From Salinisphaera shabanensis E1L3A (GTDB taxonomy: Bacteria; Pseudomonadota; Gammaproteobacteria; Nevskiales; Salinisphaeraceae): a stretch of 64,000 bases of DNA. The stretch covers positions 62,001-126,000 of the forward strand of contig NZ_AFNV02000004.1 in the NCBI RefSeq assembly GCF_000215955.2, given 5' to 3'. Each line of letters starts with the position of its first letter. The stretch's first letter is position 1. Below, piece after piece: positions 46,212 to 53,644 of this stretch. The translations under genes and the position numbers were made by a program. The notes under the pieces are model-generated. The model was given only the letters and a program-made list of their open reading frames with translations, was not told the origin of the DNA and made no database searches.

Positions 46212-47258
46212 ATGCTGTCCCGAAAAATGACCTCTTATCTGGGTGCAGCCGCGCTCGGCGCCGCGGCCCTGTTCGGCGGCGCACTACAAACTGCCAGCGC
46301 CCAGGAAACCCGTTCGCTTTGCGTCTACGACCCCATTGGCGCCAACGGCTTTATCTACCAATCGTTTCAGGATTACGTCGTACAGGCGCGTGAATGGGGC
46401 ATCAAGCTCAACACGCGTGCCTATACCGACGAAGCCGTGGCCGCGAACGACTTCAAGGCCGGCAAGTGCGATATGGTCGGCGTAACCGGCATCCGGGCGA
46501 TTCACTTCGTGAAATTCGCCGGTAGTCTCGATATGGCCGGGGGGCTGCAGACCTACGATCAGGAAAAGACGGCGATCAAGGTCATGTCCAGCCCCAAGGC
46601 GGCCGATCGTATGACCGAAGACGATTATGAAGTCGTCGGCGTGGTGCCGCTGGGCAAGGCGTTCCTGTTCTCGCGCGACAAGAGCTATCTGGAGAGCCTG
46701 GATACGGTGGCCGGCAAGAAGATCGCGGTCATGTCCTACGACAAGCAGGCATCCACGCTGGCCAATGTGGCCGGCGCCTCGCCGGTGGGTGCGTCGATCG
46801 CGTCCTTCGGGCCGATGTTCAACAACGGCAGCGTGGACCTGGCCTATGCGCCGTCCTTCGCCTATAACGCGCTCGAACTCTACAAAGGCCTCGGTGAACA
46901 GGGCGGCATTGCCGACTTTGTGCTCGGCATGCTGTCGGGCCAGTTGATCATTCATAAGGACAAGTTCGAGGACGGCTTCGGGCAGAAGTCGCGCGAATGG
47001 GTATTCAACAACATGTATGACTCGACCATGCGTCGGGTAAAAAACGCTGACCAGGAGATTCCGGACAAGTACTGGGTACATATCTCCGGCGAACGCGATG
47101 CGAACTATCGTGAGATGTTCCGCAACACGCGCCAGAAACTCTGGGACGACAACTGGTACGACCACGACATGCAGCACATGCTCAAAAAGATCCGTTGCTC
47201 GACCGATGCCGGCCTGGCCGAATGCAGTCAGCCCAGCGAGGGTGGCGCGATCAACTGA
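46212..47258 (+). CDS. DUF6091-type putative solute-binding protein
   Basis: This is a 348-residue periplasmic protein with a signal peptide cleaved after TASA. The mature protein begins with SLCVYDPIGANGF and has a two-lobed binding-protein character (GVTGIRAIHFVKFAGSLDM, KIAVMSYDKQASTLANVAG), in the style of the DUF6091 putative solute-binding family. Cysteines near both ends (SLCVYD, GKCDMV, IRCSTDAGLAEC) suggest disulfides. It follows the permease by 81 bp with a GGAGGA site and is closed by a strong terminator. The ligand cannot be inferred; TRAP systems usually carry organic acids. Confidence 0.8.
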   Translation: MLSRKMTSYLGAAALGAAALFGGALQTASAQETRSLCVYDPIGANGFIYQSFQDYVVQAREWGIKLNTRAYTDEAVAANDFKAGKCDMVGVTGIRAIHFVKFAGSLDMAGGLQTYDQEKTAIKVMSSPKAADRMTEDDYEVVGVVPLGKAFLFSRDKSYLESLDTVAGKKIAVMSYDKQASTLANVAGASPVGASIASFGPMFNNGSVDLAYAPSFAYNALELYKGLGEQGGIADFVLGMLSGQLIIHKDKFEDGFGQKSREWVFNNMYDSTMRRVKNADQEIPDKYWVHISGERDANYREMFRNTRQKLWDDNWYDHDMQHMLKKIRCSTDAGLAECSQPSEGGAIN

Positions 47259-47277
47259 TCCTCGCCTGCGGTTCCAG

Positions 47278-47313
47278 CCCGTCGCATGCCCAGGCATGCG
47301 ACGGGTTTTTTTT
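47278..47313 (+). terminator. Rho-independent terminator of the TRAP-like operon
   Basis: CCCGTCGCATG (47278-47288) and CATGCGACGGG (47295-47305) form a perfect 11-bp stem with a 6-nt loop followed by eight T residues. Confidence 0.95.
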
Positions 47314-47555
47314 GGACTTCATGTGCACAATCCAAAGCGGTTGTAAATTTCCGACAGTCCGACTAATCGCTCTCTAGCGTTCATCTTGTAGCGGGCGTAG
47401 GCTCGATCGAAACGCTGGGGTGAAAGCGTTTAGCCAACACTCAAGACATCTTGCGAGTACAGCTGGCGTAACAATTGCTTTAGTGCACCACGCGGCGAAG
47501 CGTGATGGCACGCCATACGCTCGCCTATCCGAACGGCATACAGGGGAACTCAATA

Positions 47556-49016
47556 ATGGAATTCGTTGAAACGCTGCGCGGCGCGATCTACGCCGTGATG
47601 ACGCCGGTTAGCGACTTTGTCTGGACATACATCCTGTTCTATCTCCTATTCGGCGCCGGCGTGGTGTTCACGGTGGCCACGCGGTTCATGCAGTTTCGAA
47701 TGCTCGGGCACATGATCCGAATCACATTCGATAGCCGCAGCAGCGATCAGGGCGTGAGTTCCTTTCAGGCCTTGGCGACCTCGCTGGCCGCCCGGGTAGG
47801 CACCGGCAATCTGGCTGGTGTGGCCCTGGCCCTCTGGGTCGGCGGCCCGGGCGCCGTGTTCTGGATGTGGATGACCGCGCTTGTCGGTCTCGCGACGACA
47901 TTCATCGAATGCACGCTGGGGCAGGTATACAAGATTCACTACGCCGACGGCGTGTATCGCGGCGGGCCCGCCTATTACATCGAACGTGCCCTCGGCCAGC
48001 GCTGGATGAGCATCATCTTTGCGGTGTTCTTGATCATCGCCTACGGCTTCGCGTTCTCGGGCGCTCAGGCCAATACCATCGCCAAAGGCATGGAAGGCGC
48101 ATTTGATATCCCGACCTGGGCGACCGGTATTACGCTGGTGGTACTCGCCGGTATCGTTGTTTACGGCGGTCTGCGCTCGATTGCCAAGACCGCCGAGAAG
48201 ATCGTGCCGCTCATGGCCATCGCTTATTTTCTGGTCGCAGTCTATATTCTTATCGCGAACTACGAGCAGGTTCCGGGCATGCTCTGGCTGATCGTTCAGA
48301 GTGCCTTCGGCTTCGGTCCGGCCGTAGGTGGCGCCGTGGGCTATACCATCAAGGTTGCCATGGAGAATGGCGTCAAACGCGGATTGTTCTCCAACGAAGC
48401 CGGCATGGGCTCGACCCCGAACGCCGCCGCGACTGCAGAGGTCAATCACCCCGCCGCGCAGGGGCTGGTGCAATCATTCGGCGTGATCGTCGATACGCTG
48501 ATCATCTGCAGCTGTACTGCAGTCGTGATTCTCTTGTCCGGTGTCTACGACCAGATGCTGGCAACCCAGACCGGCGATGATTCGATGCAGGGCATTCAGC
48601 TCACGCAGGACGCCATGGCCGACCACTTGGGCAGCTTCGGCGTCGGCTTCATCGCGATCGCTATCTTCTTCTTCGCCTATACCTCGATTCTGGCGAACTT
48701 TGCCTACACCGAGATCAATCTGGAATATCTGGCGGGCAAACATCACAAAAAAGCCGTCACAATTCTACGACCGCTGATTCTGGCCATGGTCATGATCGGC
48801 TCGATGGCCACACTGACTTTCGTATGGGACTTCGCCGATCTGGCGATGGGCTTGATGGCAACGACCAACCTGATCGCCATTCTGCTGCTGTTACCGATCG
48901 CGTTACGCGTGCTCAAGGACTATGAGCGCCAACGCGCCGAAGGCATCGAAGAGCCGGTATTCCACCGCGCCGTACTGAAGAACCCGGATCAGGTCGAACC
49001 GGGCATCTGGGATTGA
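47556..49016 (+). CDS. Sodium:alanine symporter family protein (AGCS)
   Basis: This 486-residue inner-membrane protein couples sodium influx to uptake of alanine or glycine. It has about eleven membrane segments. The family signature around residues 280-300 is RGLFSNEAGMGSTPNAAATA, and SLAARVGTGNLAGVALAL near the first helices is also characteristic. The ATG at 47556 has an AGGGGA site eight bases upstream, so the frame's extension to 47502 is not used. It stands alone between a terminator and a long inverted repeat. Sodium-coupled uptake fits a marine organism. Confidence 0.93.
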   Translation: MEFVETLRGAIYAVMTPVSDFVWTYILFYLLFGAGVVFTVATRFMQFRMLGHMIRITFDSRSSDQGVSSFQALATSLAARVGTGNLAGVALALWVGGPGAVFWMWMTALVGLATTFIECTLGQVYKIHYADGVYRGGPAYYIERALGQRWMSIIFAVFLIIAYGFAFSGAQANTIAKGMEGAFDIPTWATGITLVVLAGIVVYGGLRSIAKTAEKIVPLMAIAYFLVAVYILIANYEQVPGMLWLIVQSAFGFGPAVGGAVGYTIKVAMENGVKRGLFSNEAGMGSTPNAAATAEVNHPAAQGLVQSFGVIVDTLIICSCTAVVILLSGVYDQMLATQTGDDSMQGIQLTQDAMADHLGSFGVGFIAIAIFFFAYTSILANFAYTEINLEYLAGKHHKKAVTILRPLILAMVMIGSMATLTFVWDFADLAMGLMATTNLIAILLLLPIALRVLKDYERQRAEGIEEPVFHRAVLKNPDQVEPGIWD

Positions 49017-49053
49017 AATTCACGGCGTAGCGCAAGCCGCGCAATGAAAATGG

Positions 49054-49088
49054 TGCGGGCCTGTCGACCAAGAATCGGCAGGCCCGCA
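49054..49088. terminator. Long inverted repeat between convergent genes (probable bidirectional terminator)
   Basis: TGCGGGCCTG (49054-49063) and CAGGCCCGCA (49079-49088) form a perfect 10-bp stem around a 15-nt loop that can pair further (CGA/TCG). It sits between the AGCS gene and the small minus-strand gene. A short T-rich stretch follows only on the minus strand. Confidence 0.6.
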
Positions 49089-49110
49089 TTCAGTCCACGC
49101 AGATGACCCG

Positions 49111-49317
49111 CTAGAGAATCTGCCGGCCCTGCCATTTCAGCGAGGCATCTTTGTCTTTAGCGCGTTCACGGGCACGCGCTATAAGCGAGTCGAAATCCTC
49201 GGGGTTTTCGAGCGTCTCCTCGATCCTGTCAGGATCGTCACCTTGCTGATCGGCGATCGCCTGCAGTATTTCGACGCTGGTATCGGTCTTCTCGCTGAGT
49301 TCGTTCAGGTCCGTCAT
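49111..49317 (-). CDS. Small acidic protein of unknown function
   Basis: A 68-residue hydrophilic product beginning MTDLNELSEKTDTSVEILQA, without signal peptide or membrane segment. It is acidic in the first two thirds and ends with a basic GRQIL tail. The ATG at 49317 has an AAAGAG site about ten bases upstream; a longer frame to 49419 is less likely. It lies downstream of the quorum-sensing synthase gene in the opposite order (its start is 105 bp before the cqsA stop end), so it may be transcribed on the same strand from cqsA read-through. I do not recognise the family. Confidence 0.6.
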   Translation of the reverse strand: MTDLNELSEKTDTSVEILQAIADQQGDDPDRIEETLENPEDFDSLIARARERAKDKDASLKWQGRQIL

Positions 49318-49422
49318 AGTTTCGCACTCTTTCGTCATGTCTCGGTTTCGACAAACACTGGCGCGAATCATTCCCGAGAGAGGCTCCGTACATATACGGG
49401 CCGACACACATGCACACATCGT

Positions 49423-50688
49423 TCACGCCGCGTTAGCGCGTACCAGCGCAGGGCGCTTGCCGCCGCGCCGTGTCGACGGCCAGTTGGCCAGATCGACCTC
49501 ATTGCGAATATCGCGACAGACATCGATCACCCGATTGAGCTGAGAATAACTATGGTTGCAGTTGACAGACAGTCGGATCAACGAACGCTTCGTCGCAGTA
49601 GCGGGCGCACAGAACACAGAGCCGAACACACCACGCGATTCCAGTGCGTCGCGCAATACGATGGTCTGCTCCTCCGGGCCTGACTCGAGCGCGATCATCT
49701 GCGCCTCGCCGCTATCGACGTTATAACCCAGTGCATCAAGATGGCGCCTTAGATAAGCGGCGTTCGCATGCAGCCGCTCGCGCTCGTGATTGGCGCCTTT
49801 GATCAGATCGAGCGTACGCGACAGCGCTGCAATATCGTGGGGCAACAGCGAGGAGCTGAAAATCGCCGGGAACGAGTTGTACTTGATGAACTGACGCAGT
49901 CGCTCGCTGCAGGCAATCAACCCTGCCCGACCGGCAAAGGCCTTGGCCAGACTCGCGGTCACGAAGTGCACTTGCGATTCCAGACCCAGCCCGGCTACCA
50001 GGCCGCGCCCCTGGTCGCCGTGCGTACCCAGGGAATGGGACTCATCGACGATCATCACACAGCCATGCCGATTGGCCACCGCGACGAGCTCCTTCAACGG
50101 CGCGATACTGCCCGTCGTGCTGTAGATCGAGTCCACCACGATGATGCCCGCGCCATTGCGCTTGATCATCGTTTCGAGGTGTGACGGGTCGTTGTGCCGG
50201 AACGGCTTCCATTCCAGTCCAGCACTGCGCACACCTTCCCAGAGAGAGGCATGGGCAAACATGTCGACATAGACTGGCGTACCCGGCGCGCCGATCGATT
50301 GAATCAACCCGACGTTCGCCGCATAACCCGACTGGCAAAGCAGGCTCGACTCCATACGCATCCAACGGGCCATACGCCGTTCCAGGTGTAGTTGCGGGCT
50401 GTCACCATGCAGATAGACGCCGGACATCACGACCGTATTGTCGGACGCACGCAGACAATCGATCTGTGCCTGAATGACTTCGGGATGATTGGCGAGGTCC
50501 AGATAGTCGTTAGTGACCATCAGAATCGAATTCGCATCGGGCTGGCGACCGTGCATGATATGCCCGCCCTTCCACGTCTTCTCGACGCGCTCACGAAAAT
50601 AGTGGTCCACGTGTCGCTTGAGAAACGTGGGTTCCGCGACTGACTTCGGCCGGAGGGAGGAATAGCTGGAAGCTTCAAATTCGTTCAT
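49423..50688 (-). CDS. cqsA: Alpha-hydroxyketone autoinducer synthase (CqsA/LqsA)
   Basis: This 421-residue PLP enzyme belongs to the alpha-oxoamine synthase family and matches CqsA of Vibrio and LqsA of Legionella rather than BioF or KBL. It would condense an acyl-CoA with an amino donor towards an alpha-hydroxyketone signal (CAI-1 or LAI-1 type). CqsA-typical segments: NDYLDLANHPEVI, QSGYAANVGLIQSI, MFAHASLWEGVRSAG, IIVVDSIYSTTGSIAPL, VDESHSLGTHG, SLAKAFAGRAG with the PLP lysine at about residue 249, and GVFGSVFCAPATATKRSLIRLS. The ATG at 50688 has a GAGG site six bases ahead; the frame is open to a TTG at 50742. Confidence 0.93.
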   Translation of the reverse strand: MNEFEASSYSSLRPKSVAEPTFLKRHVDHYFRERVEKTWKGGHIMHGRQPDANSILMVTNDYLDLANHPEVIQAQIDCLRASDNTVVMSGVYLHGDSPQLHLERRMARWMRMESSLLCQSGYAANVGLIQSIGAPGTPVYVDMFAHASLWEGVRSAGLEWKPFRHNDPSHLETMIKRNGAGIIVVDSIYSTTGSIAPLKELVAVANRHGCVMIVDESHSLGTHGDQGRGLVAGLGLESQVHFVTASLAKAFAGRAGLIACSERLRQFIKYNSFPAIFSSSLLPHDIAALSRTLDLIKGANHERERLHANAAYLRRHLDALGYNVDSGEAQMIALESGPEEQTIVLRDALESRGVFGSVFCAPATATKRSLIRLSVNCNHSYSQLNRVIDVCRDIRNEVDLANWPSTRRGGKRPALVRANAA

Positions 50689-50735
50689 GACAACCTCGTA
50701 TTGGTATTGATATGGCGGTTCATTGCTTTTTCGAT

Positions 50736-50752
50736 CTGACAATTTTTGTCAG
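50736..50752. repeat. Inverted repeat near the cqsA start, possible operator
   Basis: CTGACAA (50736-50742) and TTGTCAG (50746-50752) are perfect 7-bp arms around TTT, 48 bp before the cqsA ATG. The size and symmetry fit a dimeric regulator's operator between promoter and start. Confidence 0.55.
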
Positions 50753-50755
50753 TAA

Positions 50756-50834
50756 CGCAATTTTCTATTGAACTCTATTTATATTAAATATCTGCGCCAT
50801 ACAAAATTGCGAGGCGTCAATAGCACGCAATTTT
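50756..50834. repeat. Three copies of the 9-mer CGCAATTTT upstream of cqsA
   Basis: CGCAATTTT occurs at 50756-50764 and 50826-50834, and its complement AAAATTGCG at 50803-50811. The last two form an inverted pair 14 bp apart; the outer two are direct copies 70 bp apart. Three exact 9-mers in 79 bp of an otherwise GC-rich region suggest binding sites for a regulator of the synthase gene. Confidence 0.6.
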
Positions 50835-50877
50835 ATGTTTGCCGAGGCAATATCAGGATGTGTCCGAACGAATGTTT

Positions 50878-50901
50878 GAAAAGCGCACAGCCACGCTTTT
50901 C
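50878..50901. repeat. Stem-loop 1 downstream of lqsR
   Basis: GAAAAGCG (50878-50885) and CGCTTTTC (50894-50901) form a perfect 8-bp stem with an 8-nt loop. It could end or stabilise the lqsS-lqsR transcript, though no T-run follows. Confidence 0.5.
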
Positions 50902-50916
50902 CATGAATACCTCACC

Positions 50917-50940
50917 GGCTATCTATAACAGGCGATAGCC
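50917..50940. repeat. Stem-loop 2 downstream of lqsR
   Basis: GGCTATC (50917-50923) and GATAGCC (50934-50940) form a perfect 7-bp stem with a 10-nt loop, 62 bp after the response-regulator stop codon on the minus strand. It may act with the neighbouring stem-loop. Confidence 0.5.
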
Positions 50941-51002
50941 AAGCACGAATAAGGCCTCGCGTGGGCCAGCGCAACGATGCACAGGCAGGCGTATGCACGC
51001 GA

Positions 51003-52025
51003 CTACATCAGCGAATAACCCATCGTATCTAACCACTCGAGATAACGATTGAAGGTCGACCTTGGCCGCGACATCCCATGTTCACCGGGGTCCGATTCGA
51101 ACACCGCCCAGCGATAATTGCGCGCCCCATTTATGCACTCCGCCACCCGCATATGCGATTTCCAGTGACGGTACGCGTCAGATGTGACGTTCTGCGCACG
51201 ACTCATAAATGCCGGATCCAGCAAGTTTTCGCCAGAACGCAGCAATCGAACGCATTCCGCGGGCGCACCGAGCGCTGCGGCCTGATCGACAAGTGCCTGC
51301 TGCTCGAGTTCGTCGACTATGACCAGCCGGTAGAGCTCGCCGTCCCCATCAATCAACAGGAAACCGGCGGGATTGAACACCATGTAATATTCGACGAATT
51401 CGTATCTCGAACGCAGCGTCCCGAGCAGCTCCGCGATCGCCTCGTCGCCAAGCAACGGCGGCATTTCGATATCGAAGACGTCGATTGCTGTCTTGAATGT
51501 CTCCAGAATGTGCGCGTGCTGGAGTTCGCGAATCGTACGATTGAGGTGTTCGTAGACGTTGTGTTCGCTTTTACGGATGTAACGATCGATTACGCCGTCG
51601 TTGAACCCCTCCACCGCTTCCGTTTCCGTGGCTACGCCGGTAAACAGAATCTTTTTTATATGCGGATCGCGAATCCGTCGGCAGAACTCCAGCCCGTTCA
51701 TGCGCGGCATGGCGTAATCGATCATCGCGATCGATATGCGTGAGAAGCGGTTGGTGAAATGCATCTCGCGCGCAAGCGCGTCAGTATCGAGCGTTACATG
51801 CCGGCGCCCCTCCTGCTCGTCCTCCAAACGGAAGAACCGTTGCCGCGACGGCGACTCGTCGTCGCGATCATTGATATAGGCGAGCGCTTTTTCGGTGGAG
51901 TCGAACAACAGATACGGTAAATCCGCTTCCAACTGAAGGCTCAAATTGCCCAGAAAATCAATGTCGTCGTCGACAAGCACGATTTGAGTGGGATGAAAAT
52001 ACGGCGCTAAACGGGTTTTACTCAT
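51003..52025 (-). CDS. lqsR: LqsR-like response regulator
   Basis: The 340-residue protein starts with a receiver domain: acidic pocket VLVDDDIDF, phospho-accepting Asp at about 103 in MIDYAMPRMNG, Thr in ILFTGVATE and Lys in YIRKSEHN. Between the second strand and the phospho-Asp strand there is an insertion of about 35 charged residues. The C-terminal two thirds has no helix-turn-helix, GGDEF or other output domain I recognise, as in Legionella LqsR. It overlaps the sensor kinase gene by eight bases, so it is very probably that kinase's partner. The LqsR name rests on architecture and on the kinase and synthase neighbours. Confidence 0.8.
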   Translation of the reverse strand: MSKTRLAPYFHPTQIVLVDDDIDFLGNLSLQLEADLPYLLFDSTEKALAYINDRDDESPSRQRFFRLEDEQEGRRHVTLDTDALAREMHFTNRFSRISIAMIDYAMPRMNGLEFCRRIRDPHIKKILFTGVATETEAVEGFNDGVIDRYIRKSEHNVYEHLNRTIRELQHAHILETFKTAIDVFDIEMPPLLGDEAIAELLGTLRSRYEFVEYYMVFNPAGFLLIDGDGELYRLVIVDELEQQALVDQAAALGAPAECVRLLRSGENLLDPAFMSRAQNVTSDAYRHWKSHMRVAECINGARNYRWAVFESDPGEHGMSRPRSTFNRYLEWLDTMGYSLM

Positions 52026-53382
52026 CGCGGCCTACTGCGGGAAACAACATGACGAATTCGGTATAACGTCCAACAACGGAATGGCACCGAATATCGCCGC
52101 CAAAACTGGTCATCACCATACGCGCGAACGCCAGGCCGATGCCGGTGCCCTGGCCGTTTGGCATGGCTGAATAGAATCGCTCGAAAATACGCGGCAGCAC
52201 GTCCGGGTGTATACCGGGGCCGGTGTCGCGAAAATACAGCCGATGCGCACCGCCCGGCTCTCGCTCGGCCCAGATACGGATATCACCCGCATCCGCTCGT
52301 GCAAGAAAATAAAGCGCGTTCTTCAGCAAATTGAAAAGCACGTGCACCATCAGCAGCGGCGATCCATAGAAACGAAAGTCTGCGCTGGCATCCCAGTGCA
52401 CCAGTTCGCGTTCACGCACGGAATGAAACGGATACCGCTCGAGCGCGGTTTGCACGCATGCACCGACCGAACTGACCTCGAAGGACGTCTCGTCGATCGT
52501 GGTACGGCTCGAATTGACGAGCAGCATATCCAGGATGACGTTCGTATATTCCGCCTCAGTGTGGATGCGATCGAGTACCGAATGCATCTCGCGATAGTGG
52601 GCAGTGCGTATGCGTTTGACCGGTAGCCCATGTGCCCGCGCCATATCGAAGCCTTCGAAGATGGCCGGCAAATAATTCTGCAAACCGCGCGCACCGCTGC
52701 GAATCCCGAGCATTGGCGTGCGCAACTCGTGCGCCATCGTACCCACCGCCGAGGTGATCGCGGCCAGCTTCTCTCGCGCTACGAGCTCGGTTTTGTAGTT
52801 AAAAACGCTGCCGCCCAGCAAGGCGAACAGATAGGTCGGTACCAACTGGGCCAATGTGTCGGACTGCTCGCCCATATCGCCCCCGATCGCCACATAGGCC
52901 AGACATGCCGCGGCTGTGCCGATCAGCGCCATCAGCATGATCATCAGCCAGTCGAATACCAGCAGAACGAGAAATAACGAGGCTGCCATCGTCGACAGAG
53001 CCCAGACCGTGACGAAATGGTTCATCAACGCCATGAACACGAAGAAGAACGGCAACTGGTAGATCAGAATCAGGAACCAGTAGACGGTGATGCCGCGTCG
53101 CCACTCATCCGCGCGGAACAGGTAACGCTCAAAGAGCATGGGTAGCGCGACGATCACGCTGAAAGCGCGCAGCCACACACTCTCAAACCCTTGCGGCTGG
53201 AACTCCGTCCAATACACGTAAAAAAGCGGATGACAGACGACCGCAACGATCGCAAACATTCGCATGTTGGCCAGCGAATACGTCGCGCTTTGGTTCAACG
53301 ACGCTTTCAGGCGAACTCGCAAGCGTCGAACAATGCTCGGCACTTGAGCGGAGGACAATGTTATTGGACGCCGTAAAAACAC
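52018..53382 (-). CDS. lqsS: LqsS/CqsS-like sensor histidine kinase
   Basis: The 454-residue inner-membrane kinase has about six N-terminal membrane helices (about 40-205), as in CqsS and LqsS, and its segment FYVYWTEFQPQGFESVWLR resembles the start of the CqsS membrane domain as I recall it. The cytoplasmic part has an H-box MAHELRTPMLG (His about 217) and an ATPase domain with NLLKNALYFL, RDTGPGI and GTGIGLAFARMV. There is no fused receiver domain, unlike CqsS but like LqsS. It is the first gene of the lqsS-lqsR-cqsA set. The start is a GTG inside the palindrome ACGTTAACGT (53381-53390) and is not certain. Confidence 0.85.
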   Translation of the reverse strand: MFLRRPITLSSAQVPSIVRRLRVRLKASLNQSATYSLANMRMFAIVAVVCHPLFYVYWTEFQPQGFESVWLRAFSVIVALPMLFERYLFRADEWRRGITVYWFLILIYQLPFFFVFMALMNHFVTVWALSTMAASLFLVLLVFDWLMIMLMALIGTAAACLAYVAIGGDMGEQSDTLAQLVPTYLFALLGGSVFNYKTELVAREKLAAITSAVGTMAHELRTPMLGIRSGARGLQNYLPAIFEGFDMARAHGLPVKRIRTAHYREMHSVLDRIHTEAEYTNVILDMLLVNSSRTTIDETSFEVSSVGACVQTALERYPFHSVRERELVHWDASADFRFYGSPLLMVHVLFNLLKNALYFLARADAGDIRIWAEREPGGAHRLYFRDTGPGIHPDVLPRIFERFYSAMPNGQGTGIGLAFARMVMTSFGGDIRCHSVVGRYTEFVMLFPAVGRDE

Positions 53383-53644
53383 GTTAACGTCCCGTGTCCC
53401 GGTTTCGATTCGCAGGTCTTCGTTGATATAAATCGGCAGCCATCGCTACATCCTATACGTGGACCTTGAAAATTCGTAGCATCCCGGAACTAAAGGCAAC
53501 GCTACACAGTGGTTTTTCGTACTGTTTGCGCTATGATTCGAGCCTGCAAACGTCGATAGAGGCTATCGCAAAAGTTATGTTTTCCAATCGCCGCTTGCGC
53601 TTTTCGACTGATCGCCACTTTAATCTGCCCGGAACTCACCGGCC
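53383..53644. promoter_or_regulatory. Divergent promoter region between lqsS and the GGDEF-EAL gene
   Basis: This 262-bp spacer must hold the promoters of the quorum-sensing sensor (minus) and the c-di-GMP enzyme (plus). The perfect palindrome ACGTTAACGT overlaps the lqsS start, and a TATAAA occurs at 53427-53432. No -35/-10 pair stands out clearly enough to assign. Confidence 0.4.

Larger units (their letters stand above)
50689..51002. other. AT-rich leader between lqsR and cqsA
   Basis: This 314-bp gap lies downstream of the response-regulator gene and upstream of the synthase gene. Its cqsA-proximal half is much richer in A and T than the surrounding DNA. It holds three copies of a 9-mer, a 7-bp inverted repeat next to the start region and two consecutive stem-loops near lqsR, listed separately. 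On the minus strand, AT-rich hexamers such as TATAAA (around 50777-50782) could serve as a -10 box. No ORF is convincing. Confidence 0.6.

Noticed and set aside
49423-50688. BioF (8-amino-7-oxononanoate synthase) for the PLP enzyme
   Set aside because: The CqsA-specific segments and the adjacent LqsS/LqsR-like genes fit an autoinducer synthase, and no biotin gene is nearby.
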